Shown one piece after another: positions 1 through 8,324 of a stretch of DNA of 64,000 bases. Numbering within the stretch: position 1 is the stretch's first letter; every line of letters begins with the position of its first letter. Position numbers and translations under genes: made by a program. The stretch lies in contig ONNV01000001.1 in the NCBI GenBank assembly GCA_900319225.1, positions 32,663-96,662 on the forward strand, written 5' to 3'. Under the pieces are notes generated by a model. The model saw only the letters and a list, made by a program, of their open reading frames with translations, made no database searches and had not been told where the DNA came from. Source of the stretch: an uncultured Prevotellaceae bacterium. GTDB taxonomy: Bacteria > Bacteroidota > Bacteroidia > Bacteroidales > Bacteroidaceae.

Positions 1-242
1 TTGCCGCCCAGACGTGGCGGACGTACCGTGGGGGACCACTCCTCACGTACAGCCTCTGAGAACTCCCAGATTATCCATATGTGACTGAATCCATCCAGCC
101 CGCGCAGTGCATCGGCATTGCGGAATTCAGGGTTGAATACAATGGTTCCCTTGAGCTGGGGTACCAGCCCGCTCTGGCGCGGTATTCCGAATTTGGTGGG
201 GAATCCCGTATGTATGGTGGCTATGGGTTGCATTTTCTGCAT
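1..242 (-). CDS. trmO: TrmO (TsaA-like) tRNA m6t6A37 methyltransferase, N-terminal part
   Basis: The reverse strand reads MQKMQPIATIHTGFPTKFGI followed by PRQSGL, a GLDGFSHIWIIW stretch and TVRPPRLGG before it runs off the left edge. These are landmarks of the TsaA/TrmO family, a beta-barrel SAM-dependent enzyme that N6-methylates threonylcarbamoyladenosine at position 37 of certain tRNAs. Only about 80 of the usual 200 or more residues are present because the window cuts the gene; there is no sign of damage. The start can be the ATG at 242 or the in-frame ATG at 233. It is transcribed divergently from the gene at 284. Identity is secure from the conserved blocks; the exact tRNA target is taken from the family. 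Confidence 0.88.
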   Translation of the reverse strand, partial: MQKMQPIATIHTGFPTKFGIPRQSGLVPQLKGTIVFNPEFRNADALRGLDGFSHIWIIWEFSEAVREEWSPTVRPPRLGG

Positions 243-250
243 AGTAGGAA

Positions 251-279
251 CAAAAATACTGAAAAAAAGGATAATTTTG
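251..279. promoter_or_regulatory. Divergent promoters of trmO and the 284 operon
   Basis: On the minus strand TATTTTTG (251-258) and on the plus strand TAATTTTG (272-279) both fit the Bacteroidota -7 consensus TAnnTTTG. Each lies only 5-9 bases from its start codon, which predicts very short or no leaders. No clear TTTG -33 partner is seen for either. Confidence 0.5.
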
Positions 280-283
280 TATT

Positions 284-1039
284 ATGTCTAAGACGATAGC
301 GGCGTTTGTCTGTGCATGCGTTCTTTCCGTAAGCAGCGTGTGTGCTCAGGTTTTACCCTTGTTAGGTAATTTCAAGGGGCGTACGTTCAGCGGAACGGTT
401 GATGTTTCGTGGCCGGTATTGTTTGAGGATTGTACTTTTATAACGGACAGCGTGGTGCTGCGTCATTCATACGGAGCCCTGTTCCGTAACTGCCGTTTTG
501 AGAGCCGTACAGGAGTGCTTTATATGGCCGGCGGTGGTGACGGGATGATCCTGGCGGACTGTGACGTTACCGGATGCAGTGAACTCAGGTTCAGCATGAA
601 AGAGACAGCGGCAGACCGTAACTATGTAACCGGAGTAAGAGTCAATGCCGATGAGTGCACGGTCCTTGATGACCAGGAGAGCATAATTGAGATTGACGGT
701 CTGGAACTGGATGATTGCGTAAGAGGAAACTTGAATGGGCCTCTGATTCTGATAATGAGTGCGGACAGGACTACGCTGAAGGCAGGAGAGATTGCGACGC
801 TGCGTCTTAGAGGCCTGGAGGATGGTATGTTCGTAGGCTGGACGGCGTCAGACTCCACAGTCAGGCTGACAGTGGACGGAGCCTTTACGTGCCGCGTCAC
901 TGCACCTGAACAGATAGATGTAAACCGGACGATGGTGGTATCGGCATATACGGAATACGGGCTGGAGGCAGCTTGTGTCATAACACTTGACGCCGGGATT
1001 ACAATAACAGAAAACAAGTCCCGCAAAAAGAGGAAATGA
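284..1039 (+). CDS. Secreted protein with beta-helix-like N-terminus and Ig-like C-terminus
   Basis: The 251-residue product begins with a typical Sec signal peptide ending near Ala-Gln at residue 21-22. Residues about 30-110 show short repeating strands with regularly placed Phe-x-x-Cys-x-Phe/Asp patterns (FEDCTF, FRNCRF, LADCDV), which suggest a small right-handed beta-helix. Residues about 155-240 look like an Ig-like domain (an ATLRLRG strand and a Trp in GWTASDS). The C-terminus is lysine/arginine rich. Its stop overlaps the start of the sensor kinase by four bases (ATGA), so the two are probably translationally coupled and the protein may be a ligand-binding or accessory component of that kinase. 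No catalytic motif is recognised; the function is unknown. Confidence 0.75.
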   Translation: MSKTIAAFVCACVLSVSSVCAQVLPLLGNFKGRTFSGTVDVSWPVLFEDCTFITDSVVLRHSYGALFRNCRFESRTGVLYMAGGGDGMILADCDVTGCSELRFSMKETAADRNYVTGVRVNADECTVLDDQESIIEIDGLELDDCVRGNLNGPLILIMSADRTTLKAGEIATLRLRGLEDGMFVGWTASDSTVRLTVDGAFTCRVTAPEQIDVNRTMVVSAYTEYGLEAACVITLDAGITITENKSRKKRK

Positions 1040-4000
1040 GACTGATAAGGATATTTACGGCTTTTGTGTTTGTGGCGTCAATGACGCTGCAGGCGCGTGC
1101 TCAGGGGGAGGGCTTGAACGCTTTTGACCTGAACGAGAAGGCTATATCCTATCTTTGGAACAATCTGGACTCGGCCGAGCAGTATGCACGGTTTGCGCAG
1201 GAGGTATCGGGACGTCATTCCGATGAACGTGCCAAGGCGGTCAATACTCTGGCGCGCATAGCTACGATCCGTATGGACTACACCCAGGCATGGGAACTGT
1301 ACAGCTCCGTAGCCGGCATTACCAACAATATGCTGGAGATAGTGGGGGCTGAGATAGGACTGATGCGGATATGCCAGCGTACATCGGACAATGTATCGTT
1401 TTATGAGTACCGTAACAATATCCTGCTGCATCTCAGGGCGCTCCATGAGGAAAGCGGGGTGCTGAATGATGCACAGATGGAGCGGCTCCAGTCACTTGAG
1501 CGCTCTTTCAGGATGGAGTCGGCGCTATATTGGTTTGAACTGGAGCAGTGGGGACAGGCCGGACGTGAGATGGCATATGTGGTTCCCGACAATCTGTTGC
1601 GTAATGACCATGACCGTTACCTTATGTATACCTACATGCACGGTCTGGGAATAGGTGTGGAAGCTGCCAACCTGCAGGAACTGGTGCTGCAACGCCTGCG
1701 TAGTCTGGATAACTGCCAGCGTAGTGCGGTGCGTTACCATAACACAAGGATGCAGGCTCTTAGCATAAGTGCAATATGTTCATTACTGCTTGAGTACGGT
1801 ACGGATAATGTGCTGGCAGGGGTAAGCGGTGACATGCTGTCCCGGCTCAATGCATCCGGAGTTCAGCCGGAACTGCTGCCTACGCAGCTGGCACTCAAGG
1901 CGTTGCAGTTGTCTGCGTCATACGGCGGGCAGTATGAGATTGTGGAGTGCGAGCGTCTGCTGGCATCCTGCTATATAGAGCGCGGATTATATAAAGAGGC
2001 TCTTGACGCACTCACCACTGCACTTGATATGCTTAATGACAATTTCCGCCTTAACTGTGCGGGGCAGGGTACGTTTGACCGCTTGCAACCATACCGTACC
2101 GATGGCGTTATAGTTGAGCAGCAGTGGATGGCGGCAATGCCCCATGCCGTGGTGCCGGAGTGTCTGGCTTCATTGCGCGAGCAGATGAGCCTGGCCTACT
2201 CTGGTCTGGACAATAAGGCGGCATCGGACTATAACCGTACGGTATATCTGGAGATACAGAAAACCATTCGTCTGGACCGTCGCTATGAGGCCCGTACCAT
2301 AATGCTGGAGCGGTCCAACCTACGTCTTATGGGTATGCTCTATGCCGTGGCTGCGGCCATTGTGCTGCTCATCCTGTTCCTGGTGCTGTTCCATAAACGC
2401 ATCAATGCCGCCAACAGTCATTATGTGGAGATGATGCGCAAGACCATTGGGCTGTGTGAGAGTATCCTGCGCCCGGCTCCTGCCGATACGGATATCATTG
2501 AATGGCTTAACCGCACGGTCAGTCCTGTACTAGTTGAGATAACCGAAGCCCGGTCAATAACAATTGATGAGAAAGCCGATATCCATGCCTCATGGGGCGG
2601 ACGCAGGGTAAGCCGTGACAGCCGTACCGTTATCAATACCGTGGCACCGTACCTAAAGGCTGCGCTGCGCAATGCCGATGAACTGATAGGACAGGAGGAC
2701 AGGCTCAAGCAGGCAGAGAAACAGCATTATCTCTACCGTCTGCATGCTGCCACCAACAAGCGTGAGAATCTGGCACGCAAGACCTGTTGTCAGGTAGTGG
2801 CCGAGTGCCTGCCGTACATAGACCGTATGCGCTCTGAGATACGTCATCTGGCCGATATGCCTGCCGACAGTCAACAGTATGAGCAGAGCCTGCAGTACGT
2901 CCGTGAACTGGCTGAACGAATAAACCAGTACAATGACCTGCTGTCACAGTGGATACGCATACGTCAAGGTGTGGTTAACCTTAATATTGAGAGTTTTGCC
3001 CTAAAGGACCTGTTTGACATAGTAAGCCGTGGATCCCGCAGTTTCAGCCAGAAGGGTGTACAGTTGGATGTAGCTGCCACAGATGCTGTAGTGCGCGCTG
3101 ACCGCGTCCTTACGCTTTTTATGATAAACACCCTGGCTGATAATGCACGCAAATTCACGCCCGCTGGCGGTAAGGTGAGCATAGAGGCTCTGCCGGGTGA
3201 TGATTACGTGGAGATTGCGGTATCGGATACCGGTGTGGGACTGAGTGCCGATGACGTGCACAGCATACTTGATACCAAGGTGTTTGATCCGGACAAGATA
3301 GGACAGGATACCCAGGGCAAGGGTAGCGGGTTTGGCCTTATGAACTGCAAGGGCATAATTGAGAAATACCGCAAGGCTGATGACCTGTTCCATGTTTGCA
3401 GGTTCAATGTGGAGAGCACGCCTGGTAAGGGTAGCCGTTTCTCTTTCCGCTTGCCCAAGGGGGTAAAACGCCTGCTTACAGTTCTGATTCTGCTGCTAGG
3501 CGGCTTCTCAGCTCAGGCACAGGAGGCTGACGCATATGGTGACAGCCTGCTTATAACTGCGTACAATTACGCCAACCAGACATATCTCAGCAATATAGAT
3601 GGCCGTTTTGAGGATGCGCTCCTGTATGCTGATTCCGCATTCAGCGCACTTAATGAGGATTATCTGATTAACGGCGGAACAGATGATATGCTCCTGTCTG
3701 TAACCGACAGCCTGGTTCCGGCCGAGACATACTGGCTTGAGGACGGGTTCGCCACTGATTACGAGACAGTGCTCTGGTTGCGTAACGAGATTGCCGTATC
3801 GGCCTTGGCGCTGCGTGACTGGGGCGTCTACCGCTATAATGATGATGCCTACCTGAAGCTGTTCAAGCTCTACTACGGCGAGTGGAATATTGAGGATGAC
3901 TGCAGGGAACTGCAGCGCACCAACAGCAACCTTTACATTGCCGTGATTGTGTTCGTACTCATATTCCTTATGGTCATTCTGGTAAGGTATGTGGTGCATT

Positions 4001-5217
4001 CGCGCCACTGGCTCAAGTTCCGCAGTGACCTGCAGCAGGCTGTTCGTGTAACCAACAGCATATCGGCCCTTACAGCCGCAATGGATATGGAGCATTTCAA
4101 CGCCGATGATGTGGTGAGCCGTCTGGCAGACGGGATATTCATGGAGATGGATCATCTGGCCGATATGCGCAGCCTTATGATTACCCTCAACGACGAAGGC
4201 CGCATTATCACAGCTGTGCATAATGACGGACCTGCCGACGAGCGCCTTAGCGACCGTGTGAACGCATGCCTCATTCAGGGTAGTGAGCAGACATCGGCCG
4301 ACGGACTTTGCCGTGCTCTACCGCTGGTGCTCAACCTGGATGGCGAGGACCGTATCATAGGTGCCCTGGGTGTGCGCCTGGAGCATGAACCGGATCAGAC
4401 GTGGCAGATCATAAAGGGTATGATTGCCGGATATATGGCCACCGCGCTTTACAGCTGTGTGATCCGTTTTGAATCAGGATTCCGTGACATAGAGCAGATA
4501 AATGAGGAATCTGACCGCATACGTTATGAGGAGAACCGCCTGCACGTAAGCAACCTGATACTTGACAACTGCCTGTCAACCCTTAAGCATGAGACCGTGT
4601 GGTATCCCAACAGGATTGTTCAGATGGTGACCGATATAGAAGGGACCGCTGCAAAGGAGCGTTCTGCAGCACAGGTTCAGGATATGCAGGAACTGGTGGA
4701 GTATTACCGTGAGATGTTTGGCATACTAAGCCAGTATGCGCTCTCTCAGACATCGGGCCAGATGATTCACAGAGACCTGTTTAAAGTGCAGGAGATTGCC
4801 GATTATGCAGAGTCATTTGTACGTAAGACGGGTGGAAAAAACGGGTATGGCGGCAAGCTGAGCGTTGAGGCCGGACAACTGTCAGTCACTGCGGACCGCG
4901 TGATGGTGGAGTATCTCATTGAGAACCTTCTGGAATGCGGAATGCGGGAGGGCGGCGACATGAAGCTGGAGATTGTACCGGACGGATCATTCGCACGGTT
5001 TATCCTGCACAGGGAGTGCCGCACACCCGGCAGCGACGTGCTGGACGGACTCTTTACACCGCTCATGAACAAGGATAATATGGCATATGTGATATGCCGT
5101 CAGATAATACGCGAGCATGACGAGGCATTCGGTCATCCGGGTTGCCGCATCAATGCCGATGCCGAGTCCGGCGGAATGGCGGTATGGTTCACGGTGCCTG
5201 CAGCAAAACAGAAATAA
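1036..5217 (+). CDS. Double sensor histidine kinase-like protein (DUF5112/DUF5113 type)
   Basis: The product has 1393 residues in one unbroken frame. Order: signal peptide (1-22); periplasmic helical TPR-like region; membrane segment (about 431-452); cytoplasmic kinase half with N-box (N703), G1 box DTGVG (731-735) and G2 box GKGSGFGL (761-768); a second signal-peptide-like segment (808-829, LLTVLILLLGGFSAQAQ); a second short periplasmic region; membrane segment (about 966-985); and a second cytoplasmic half. That second half has an H-box-like LKHETVWYP with H1185, while its ATPase-like end (about 1290-1390) lacks a DxGxG box. The layout fits the Bacteroidetes proteins carrying DUF5112 and DUF5113, as recalled. 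It overlaps the upstream secreted gene by four bases and is followed 12 bases later by a response regulator, its likely partner. Signal sensed unknown; autokinase activity not shown. Confidence 0.8.
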   Translation: MRLIRIFTAFVFVASMTLQARAQGEGLNAFDLNEKAISYLWNNLDSAEQYARFAQEVSGRHSDERAKAVNTLARIATIRMDYTQAWELYSSVAGITNNMLEIVGAEIGLMRICQRTSDNVSFYEYRNNILLHLRALHEESGVLNDAQMERLQSLERSFRMESALYWFELEQWGQAGREMAYVVPDNLLRNDHDRYLMYTYMHGLGIGVEAANLQELVLQRLRSLDNCQRSAVRYHNTRMQALSISAICSLLLEYGTDNVLAGVSGDMLSRLNASGVQPELLPTQLALKALQLSASYGGQYEIVECERLLASCYIERGLYKEALDALTTALDMLNDNFRLNCAGQGTFDRLQPYRTDGVIVEQQWMAAMPHAVVPECLASLREQMSLAYSGLDNKAASDYNRTVYLEIQKTIRLDRRYEARTIMLERSNLRLMGMLYAVAAAIVLLILFLVLFHKRINAANSHYVEMMRKTIGLCESILRPAPADTDIIEWLNRTVSPVLVEITEARSITIDEKADIHASWGGRRVSRDSRTVINTVAPYLKAALRNADELIGQEDRLKQAEKQHYLYRLHAATNKRENLARKTCCQVVAECLPYIDRMRSEIRHLADMPADSQQYEQSLQYVRELAERINQYNDLLSQWIRIRQGVVNLNIESFALKDLFDIVSRGSRSFSQKGVQLDVAATDAVVRADRVLTLFMINTLADNARKFTPAGGKVSIEALPGDDYVEIAVSDTGVGLSADDVHSILDTKVFDPDKIGQDTQGKGSGFGLMNCKGIIEKYRKADDLFHVCRFNVESTPGKGSRFSFRLPKGVKRLLTVLILLLGGFSAQAQEADAYGDSLLITAYNYANQTYLSNIDGRFEDALLYADSAFSALNEDYLINGGTDDMLLSVTDSLVPAETYWLEDGFATDYETVLWLRNEIAVSALALRDWGVYRYNDDAYLKLFKLYYGEWNIEDDCRELQRTNSNLYIAVIVFVLIFLMVILVRYVVHSRHWLKFRSDLQQAVRVTNSISALTAAMDMEHFNADDVVSRLADGIFMEMDHLADMRSLMITLNDEGRIITAVHNDGPADERLSDRVNACLIQGSEQTSADGLCRALPLVLNLDGEDRIIGALGVRLEHEPDQTWQIIKGMIAGYMATALYSCVIRFESGFRDIEQINEESDRIRYEENRLHVSNLILDNCLSTLKHETVWYPNRIVQMVTDIEGTAAKERSAAQVQDMQELVEYYREMFGILSQYALSQTSGQMIHRDLFKVQEIADYAESFVRKTGGKNGYGGKLSVEAGQLSVTADRVMVEYLIENLLECGMREGGDMKLEIVPDGSFARFILHRECRTPGSDVLDGLFTPLMNKDNMAYVICRQIIREHDEAFGHPGCRINADAESGGMAVWFTVPAAKQK

Positions 5218-5229
5218 ACACATTTATAT

Positions 5230-5949
5230 ATGGATAAGATCAAGACAATCGTGGTTGAGGATGTATCGCTTGAACTCAAGGGTACACTCTCCATAATAAG
5301 GAATGACATACCTGAGGTTGAGGTGATTGGTACCGCTCAGACGGAACGTGAGTTCTGGGCGCTGATGGACGGCGGTGCACAGCCTGACCTGGTACTGCTG
5401 GACCTGGGTCTGGGCGGCTCTACGACCGTGGGTGTGGATATCTGCCGCAAACTCACGCAGAAGGGCGGCGTCAAGGTCCTGGTATTTACCGGTGAGCTCC
5501 TGAATGAGAAACTCTGGGCCGATGTCCTGGATGCAGGAGCGCACGGAATAGTTCTCAAGACAGGTGAACTGCTCACCCGCAATGAGATAATGGATGTGAT
5601 GAGCGGCAAGCGGTTCGTGTTCAACCAGCCTGTCCTGGAAAAGCTTGTGGAGCGTTTCCGCAAGGCTGTGACCGATGAGGGGTTGCAGCGCAGTGCCGCC
5701 ATAGAGTATGAGATTGATGAGTATGACGAGCGGTTCCTGCGTCATCTGGCGCTTGGTTATACCAAGGATATGATAAGTGAGCTGCGTACCATGCCGTTCA
5801 GCAGCAAGTCACTTGAGAAACGTCAGGCTGATCTTGTGCAGCGCCTCTTTCCGGAGGGTGAGCAGCGTGGCGTGAATGTGACCCGTCTGGTGGTACGTGC
5901 CATAGAGCTGCATATAATTGATCCGTCAAATCTGGAGGCCGATGAATAA
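5230..5949 (+). CDS. Response regulator with C-terminal helix-turn-helix-like output domain
   Basis: The 239-residue product starts with a receiver domain: acidic pair E10/D11, phospho-acceptor D58 in LVLLDLG, switch residue T87 and K110 stand in the expected order. The C-terminal part (about 160-239) is helical, and the stretch DERFLRHLALGYTKDMISEL resembles the HTH of NarL/LuxR regulators. It probably corresponds to the DUF5932 output region of Bacteroidetes regulators, though this name is from memory. The gene is 12 bases downstream of the double kinase and overlaps the next gene, so it is very likely the cognate regulator. Its target promoters cannot be read from the window. Confidence 0.88.
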   Translation: MDKIKTIVVEDVSLELKGTLSIIRNDIPEVEVIGTAQTEREFWALMDGGAQPDLVLLDLGLGGSTTVGVDICRKLTQKGGVKVLVFTGELLNEKLWADVLDAGAHGIVLKTGELLTRNEIMDVMSGKRFVFNQPVLEKLVERFRKAVTDEGLQRSAAIEYEIDEYDERFLRHLALGYTKDMISELRTMPFSSKSLEKRQADLVQRLFPEGEQRGVNVTRLVVRAIELHIIDPSNLEADE

Positions 5950-6691
5950 ACGTTCCACAGACTGGCTGCATCCTGCCGTAATCTATCTTATCCTGCTGAT
6001 GCTCCTTATCCTGGCATCATGGATAGGCAGTATCGTTGAGATACGCAGGGTGGGCGGTAACGGTGAACTGATATTGCGCAGCGTATTGGGCGAAAGCGGT
6101 ATCCGTTGGGCTGTAAGGTCAGCCGCATCCTGTTTGAGTCAGGCTCCCGTAGGTAATGCGCTCATGCTGTTCATAGCTGTGGGTGCAGGCCGTGGCAGCG
6201 GGTTGCTGCGTGCCATCTGCCGTCTGGGTAGCCTCTCTCCTAAGGAACGTTATGCAATATACATAAGCGCGGCAGTACTGGCTGTGTATATCCTGCTCAT
6301 AGTATTGGGCGTGTTCTCCGGTAGCCATCTGCTGTTGGGTATTACCGGCAGGCTGGCAGGCAGTCCGCTTTATGACGGATTCATGTTCCTGCAGATGCTG
6401 GCTGTATGCCTGCCGTCACTGGTTTACGGACTCTCTACCGAGTCTTTCCGTACTGCCATGGACTGTGTCCAGGCATTCTGCACCATAATCAGTCCGTTTG
6501 CCCAGTTCCTGGTTACCATGCTTATTGCTGCGCAGCTTATCCAGACTCTTGAGTATACCCGTTTAGACCTCCTGTTGGGCCTGACTCCCCACGTTATGGG
6601 CATCGTGTCATTCCTGCTTTATTGGTTGCCACTGCCTATAATCCTGTTTCTTAATCAAAAAAGGGAGAAACGGTTTGAAATGTTGAAATAA
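5942..6691 (+). CDS. Small polytopic membrane protein, AbgT-like
   Basis: The 249-residue product has about six hydrophobic segments (near 12-34, 68-88, 105-125, 142-162, 180-200 and 210-232) and a basic C-terminus. The region GIRWAVRSAASCLSQAPVGN and the following GVG/SGLL stretch resemble the start of AbgT-family transporters (p-aminobenzoyl-glutamate type), but it is half the length of AbgT, so a full transporter is unlikely. The ATG at 5942 was chosen because it overlaps the stop of the response regulator and gives a normal basic N-terminus before the first membrane helix; upstream codons lie inside the regulator gene. Being last in the kinase operon it may be a signalling accessory or an effector. 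Function unknown. Confidence 0.65.
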   Translation: MNKRSTDWLHPAVIYLILLMLLILASWIGSIVEIRRVGGNGELILRSVLGESGIRWAVRSAASCLSQAPVGNALMLFIAVGAGRGSGLLRAICRLGSLSPKERYAIYISAAVLAVYILLIVLGVFSGSHLLLGITGRLAGSPLYDGFMFLQMLAVCLPSLVYGLSTESFRTAMDCVQAFCTIISPFAQFLVTMLIAAQLIQTLEYTRLDLLLGLTPHVMGIVSFLLYWLPLPIILFLNQKREKRFEMLK

Positions 6692-6704
6692 TGCGCTAAT
6701 TTTG
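6674..6704 (+). promoter_or_regulatory. Promoter of tRNA-Arg
   Basis: TTTG (6674-6677), a 19-base spacer and TAATTTTG (6697-6704) match the Bacteroidota housekeeping promoter exactly. The -33 element lies inside the last codons of the membrane-protein gene. The predicted start is about 20 bases before the tRNA. Confidence 0.75.
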
Positions 6705-6731
6705 CACCCGCTTACAAAGCAACAAGAGGTT

Positions 6732-6805
6732 GGCTTCGTAGCTCAGCTGGATAGAGCAACAGCCTTCTAAGCTGTGGGTCTTGGGTTCGAATCCCAACGA
6801 AGTCA
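6732..6805 (+). tRNA. tRNA-Arg (anticodon UCU)
   Basis: A complete cloverleaf can be drawn. The acceptor stem GGCTTCG pairs with CGAAGTC, the D arm holds GCTCAGCTGGATAGAGC, the anticodon stem ACAGC/GCTGT encloses loop CTTCTAA with anticodon TCT (6766-6768), and the T arm carries GGGTTCGAATCCC. The discriminator base is A and no CCA is encoded. It has its own promoter and terminator. Its 3' end is copied downstream in the repeat field, which suggests use as an integration target. Confidence 0.95.
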
Positions 6806-6816
6806 CAAAGCCAAAA

Positions 6817-6848
6817 AAGCCCGGAATCCTTGGATTTCGGGCTTTTTC
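6817..6848 (+). terminator. Rho-independent terminator of tRNA-Arg
   Basis: AAGCCCGGAAT and ATTTCGGGCTT form a stem with one G/T mismatch-type position around the loop CCTTGG, followed directly by a T run. It lies 11 bases after the tRNA. Confidence 0.85.
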
Positions 6849-6913
6849 GTCTTCATGCCTCCGTCGGGATAAAGCCGTCAGGATTTATCCAGACGGAGGT
6901 AGGAAGACGAAAA
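6844..6913. repeat. 30-base imperfect inverted repeat next to the tRNA terminator
   Basis: The arms 6844-6873 and 6884-6913 match as inverted copies at 27 of 30 positions, with a 10-base loop. The left arm begins in the T run of the tRNA terminator. It would form a much longer hairpin than a terminator needs and has no T run on the plus strand; its role is unknown. It is the first element of the repeat field that fills 6806-7202, in which no gene is seen. Confidence 0.8.
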
Positions 6914-6976
6914 TAGAGCCCGCGCAAGCGGGATCTTTACTTTTGGCTTTCTGCCAACTAGCCCCCCGCAGGGGGT

Positions 6977-7100
6977 GGGATGCATCAAAAACGTAGTTTT
7001 TGGTGAATTCCAACGAAGCAAAAGGCGAAGCCTTTGCGTACCGGGATGCATCAAAAACATATTTTTTGGTGAATTCCAACGCAGCAAAAAGCAAAGCTTT
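6977..7100. repeat. Two tandem copies of a 66-base hairpin-rich repeat
   Basis: Copies start at 6977 and 7043 with GGGATGCATCAAAAAC and run in register for nearly the full period. Each contains an A-rich/T-rich hairpin, the sequence GAATTCCAACG(A/C)AGCA, which matches the tRNA 3' end, and a second hairpin with a GAA or AAA loop. In that second hairpin a G-C pair in copy one is an A-T pair in copy two, so pairing is kept. Short reverse-strand reading frames across the copies repeat the same peptide and are repeat shadows, not genes. Confidence 0.8.
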
Positions 7101-7104
7101 TGGC

Positions 7105-7122
7105 GAATTCCAACGAAGTCAC
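7105..7122 (+). repeat. Copy of the tRNA-Arg 3' end (att-like)
   Basis: GAATTCCAACGAAGTCAC matches 6789-6806, the T arm and acceptor end of tRNA-Arg plus one base, at 17 of 18 positions. Direct copies of a tRNA 3' end some 300 bases apart are what tRNA-directed integration leaves behind. No integrase is present between or near them. Confidence 0.65.
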
Positions 7123-7202
7123 TAAAAAAAGTCAAATAATTTGCAAACTCCACCCCCAAGAACTATTTTTACCCCCAATAACCTAATTTAAATCAATAGT
7201 CA

Positions 7203-8273
7203 ATGAGAACAATTGTTTGCTGTTCATTCCTAGCACTCCTGTTTTCCGTTTATTCCTGCAGTAATAAACAACAGTATCTGATTCCCGATGTCAAGGAGAT
7301 ATCATTTGCCGATCAGAGTCGTGTAATGATTGAGCCCACAAAGATTGATTACAGTCTTATGGGAATCTTCGATATTATGTCATATGACAAATACCTGTTC
7401 CTGATAACCCGGAATCAATCCGCTTATCTGAGGGTTTTTGACGTGGAGACAGGCTCCGAGGTGGCTGCACTATGCCACCAGGGTAGGGCAAACAACGAAT
7501 TCAACTTCCCTCTTTTCTTTACATCGGAACAGGCATATACTGTTGACGGTGAGATAATGCTGCCCATAAGGGATAACCGTGGCACATTAAAGGAGATAAA
7601 TATAACAAAATCCATAGGTGAGCAGAAGACTGTTATCAACAGGACCGCTTCATGTGTCCAGAATACCAGCAGCCACCTTGCATTTGTTGACGATGACTTT
7701 TCCAGGATGTTTGTATCGGAACTGAAGCTGTCATCTGCGGAACCTGCCCAGCCCGTTAAGTTCTACATACAGACGTCCGATGGTGAGACGACTGAGATTC
7801 CGGCTTTCAAGGATGTCATGAACGGAGAGGACCAGTTTGCCATATCTAATTATTATTCAGGGACTCTCATCAAGCATCCCTCTAAGAATATAATGGCTTA
7901 TTCCCTGACAAATCTCAATTACGTGATCTTCTTTGACCTGGATAACGGCAAGACATTTGCCATTCATCAGAAGGGGTCCGAAACTTTTGACAAAGAGGTA
8001 ACTGAGAATCCGGACCTGCTCCATTTCAGCGATGCGGCCGTATCGGATGATTATTTCTTTACATTCTACTTTGCCAACTGCATGAACAATCCGGACGCAG
8101 ACTATGTTTGTGAGGTCCTGGCGTTTGATTGGGATGGCAATTATGCGGGAGGCTTCAAAACGGATACTGTCATTCACAGAATTGCTTACAATGAAAAGAC
8201 CGGATTATTGTACTGTGCCAACCTTAACGATGAGTCTATGTATACGGTTCCTGTCAAGGATTTCCTGAAATGA
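7203..8273 (+). CDS. Beta-propeller lipoprotein, BF3164/TolB-like family
   Basis: The 356-residue product has a lipoprotein signal (VYSC, lipid Cys about residue 19) and therefore sits in the envelope. The rest is a series of short beta strands with recurring Asp-Trp/Asp-Leu blade ends, as in the Bacteroidetes lipoproteins with a six-bladed TolB-like propeller (BF3164 family). Near residue 255 it has FDLDNGKTFAIHQKGS, shared with the next gene. The two are clearly tandem duplicates, separated by 51 bases and probably co-transcribed. No enzymatic residues are recognised; a binding role is likely. The start is the only ATG giving a clean signal peptide. Confidence 0.8.
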   Translation: MRTIVCCSFLALLFSVYSCSNKQQYLIPDVKEISFADQSRVMIEPTKIDYSLMGIFDIMSYDKYLFLITRNQSAYLRVFDVETGSEVAALCHQGRANNEFNFPLFFTSEQAYTVDGEIMLPIRDNRGTLKEINITKSIGEQKTVINRTASCVQNTSSHLAFVDDDFSRMFVSELKLSSAEPAQPVKFYIQTSDGETTEIPAFKDVMNGEDQFAISNYYSGTLIKHPSKNIMAYSLTNLNYVIFFDLDNGKTFAIHQKGSETFDKEVTENPDLLHFSDAAVSDDYFFTFYFANCMNNPDADYVCEVLAFDWDGNYAGGFKTDTVIHRIAYNEKTGLLYCANLNDESMYTVPVKDFLK

Positions 8274-8324
8274 CTCTGATAGGTGACATGAAAGAAATGG
8301 GCTGTATTATATAAAATATTGATT

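Noticed and set aside
81-299. 72-residue plus-strand frame
   Set aside because: Overlaps trmO on the other strand, whose family motifs are clear.
3461-3530. Possible frameshift or missing gene boundary inside the double kinase
   Set aside because: The frame is unbroken through the internal signal-like segment and no stop or restart is seen; a natural fusion explains it better.
3508-4221. 237-residue minus-strand frame
   Set aside because: Antisense shadow of the double kinase; no signal or motif.
6878-7159. Reverse-strand small proteins after the tRNA
   Set aside because: The frames repeat RWNSPK peptides because they span the 66-base repeats; no start signals.
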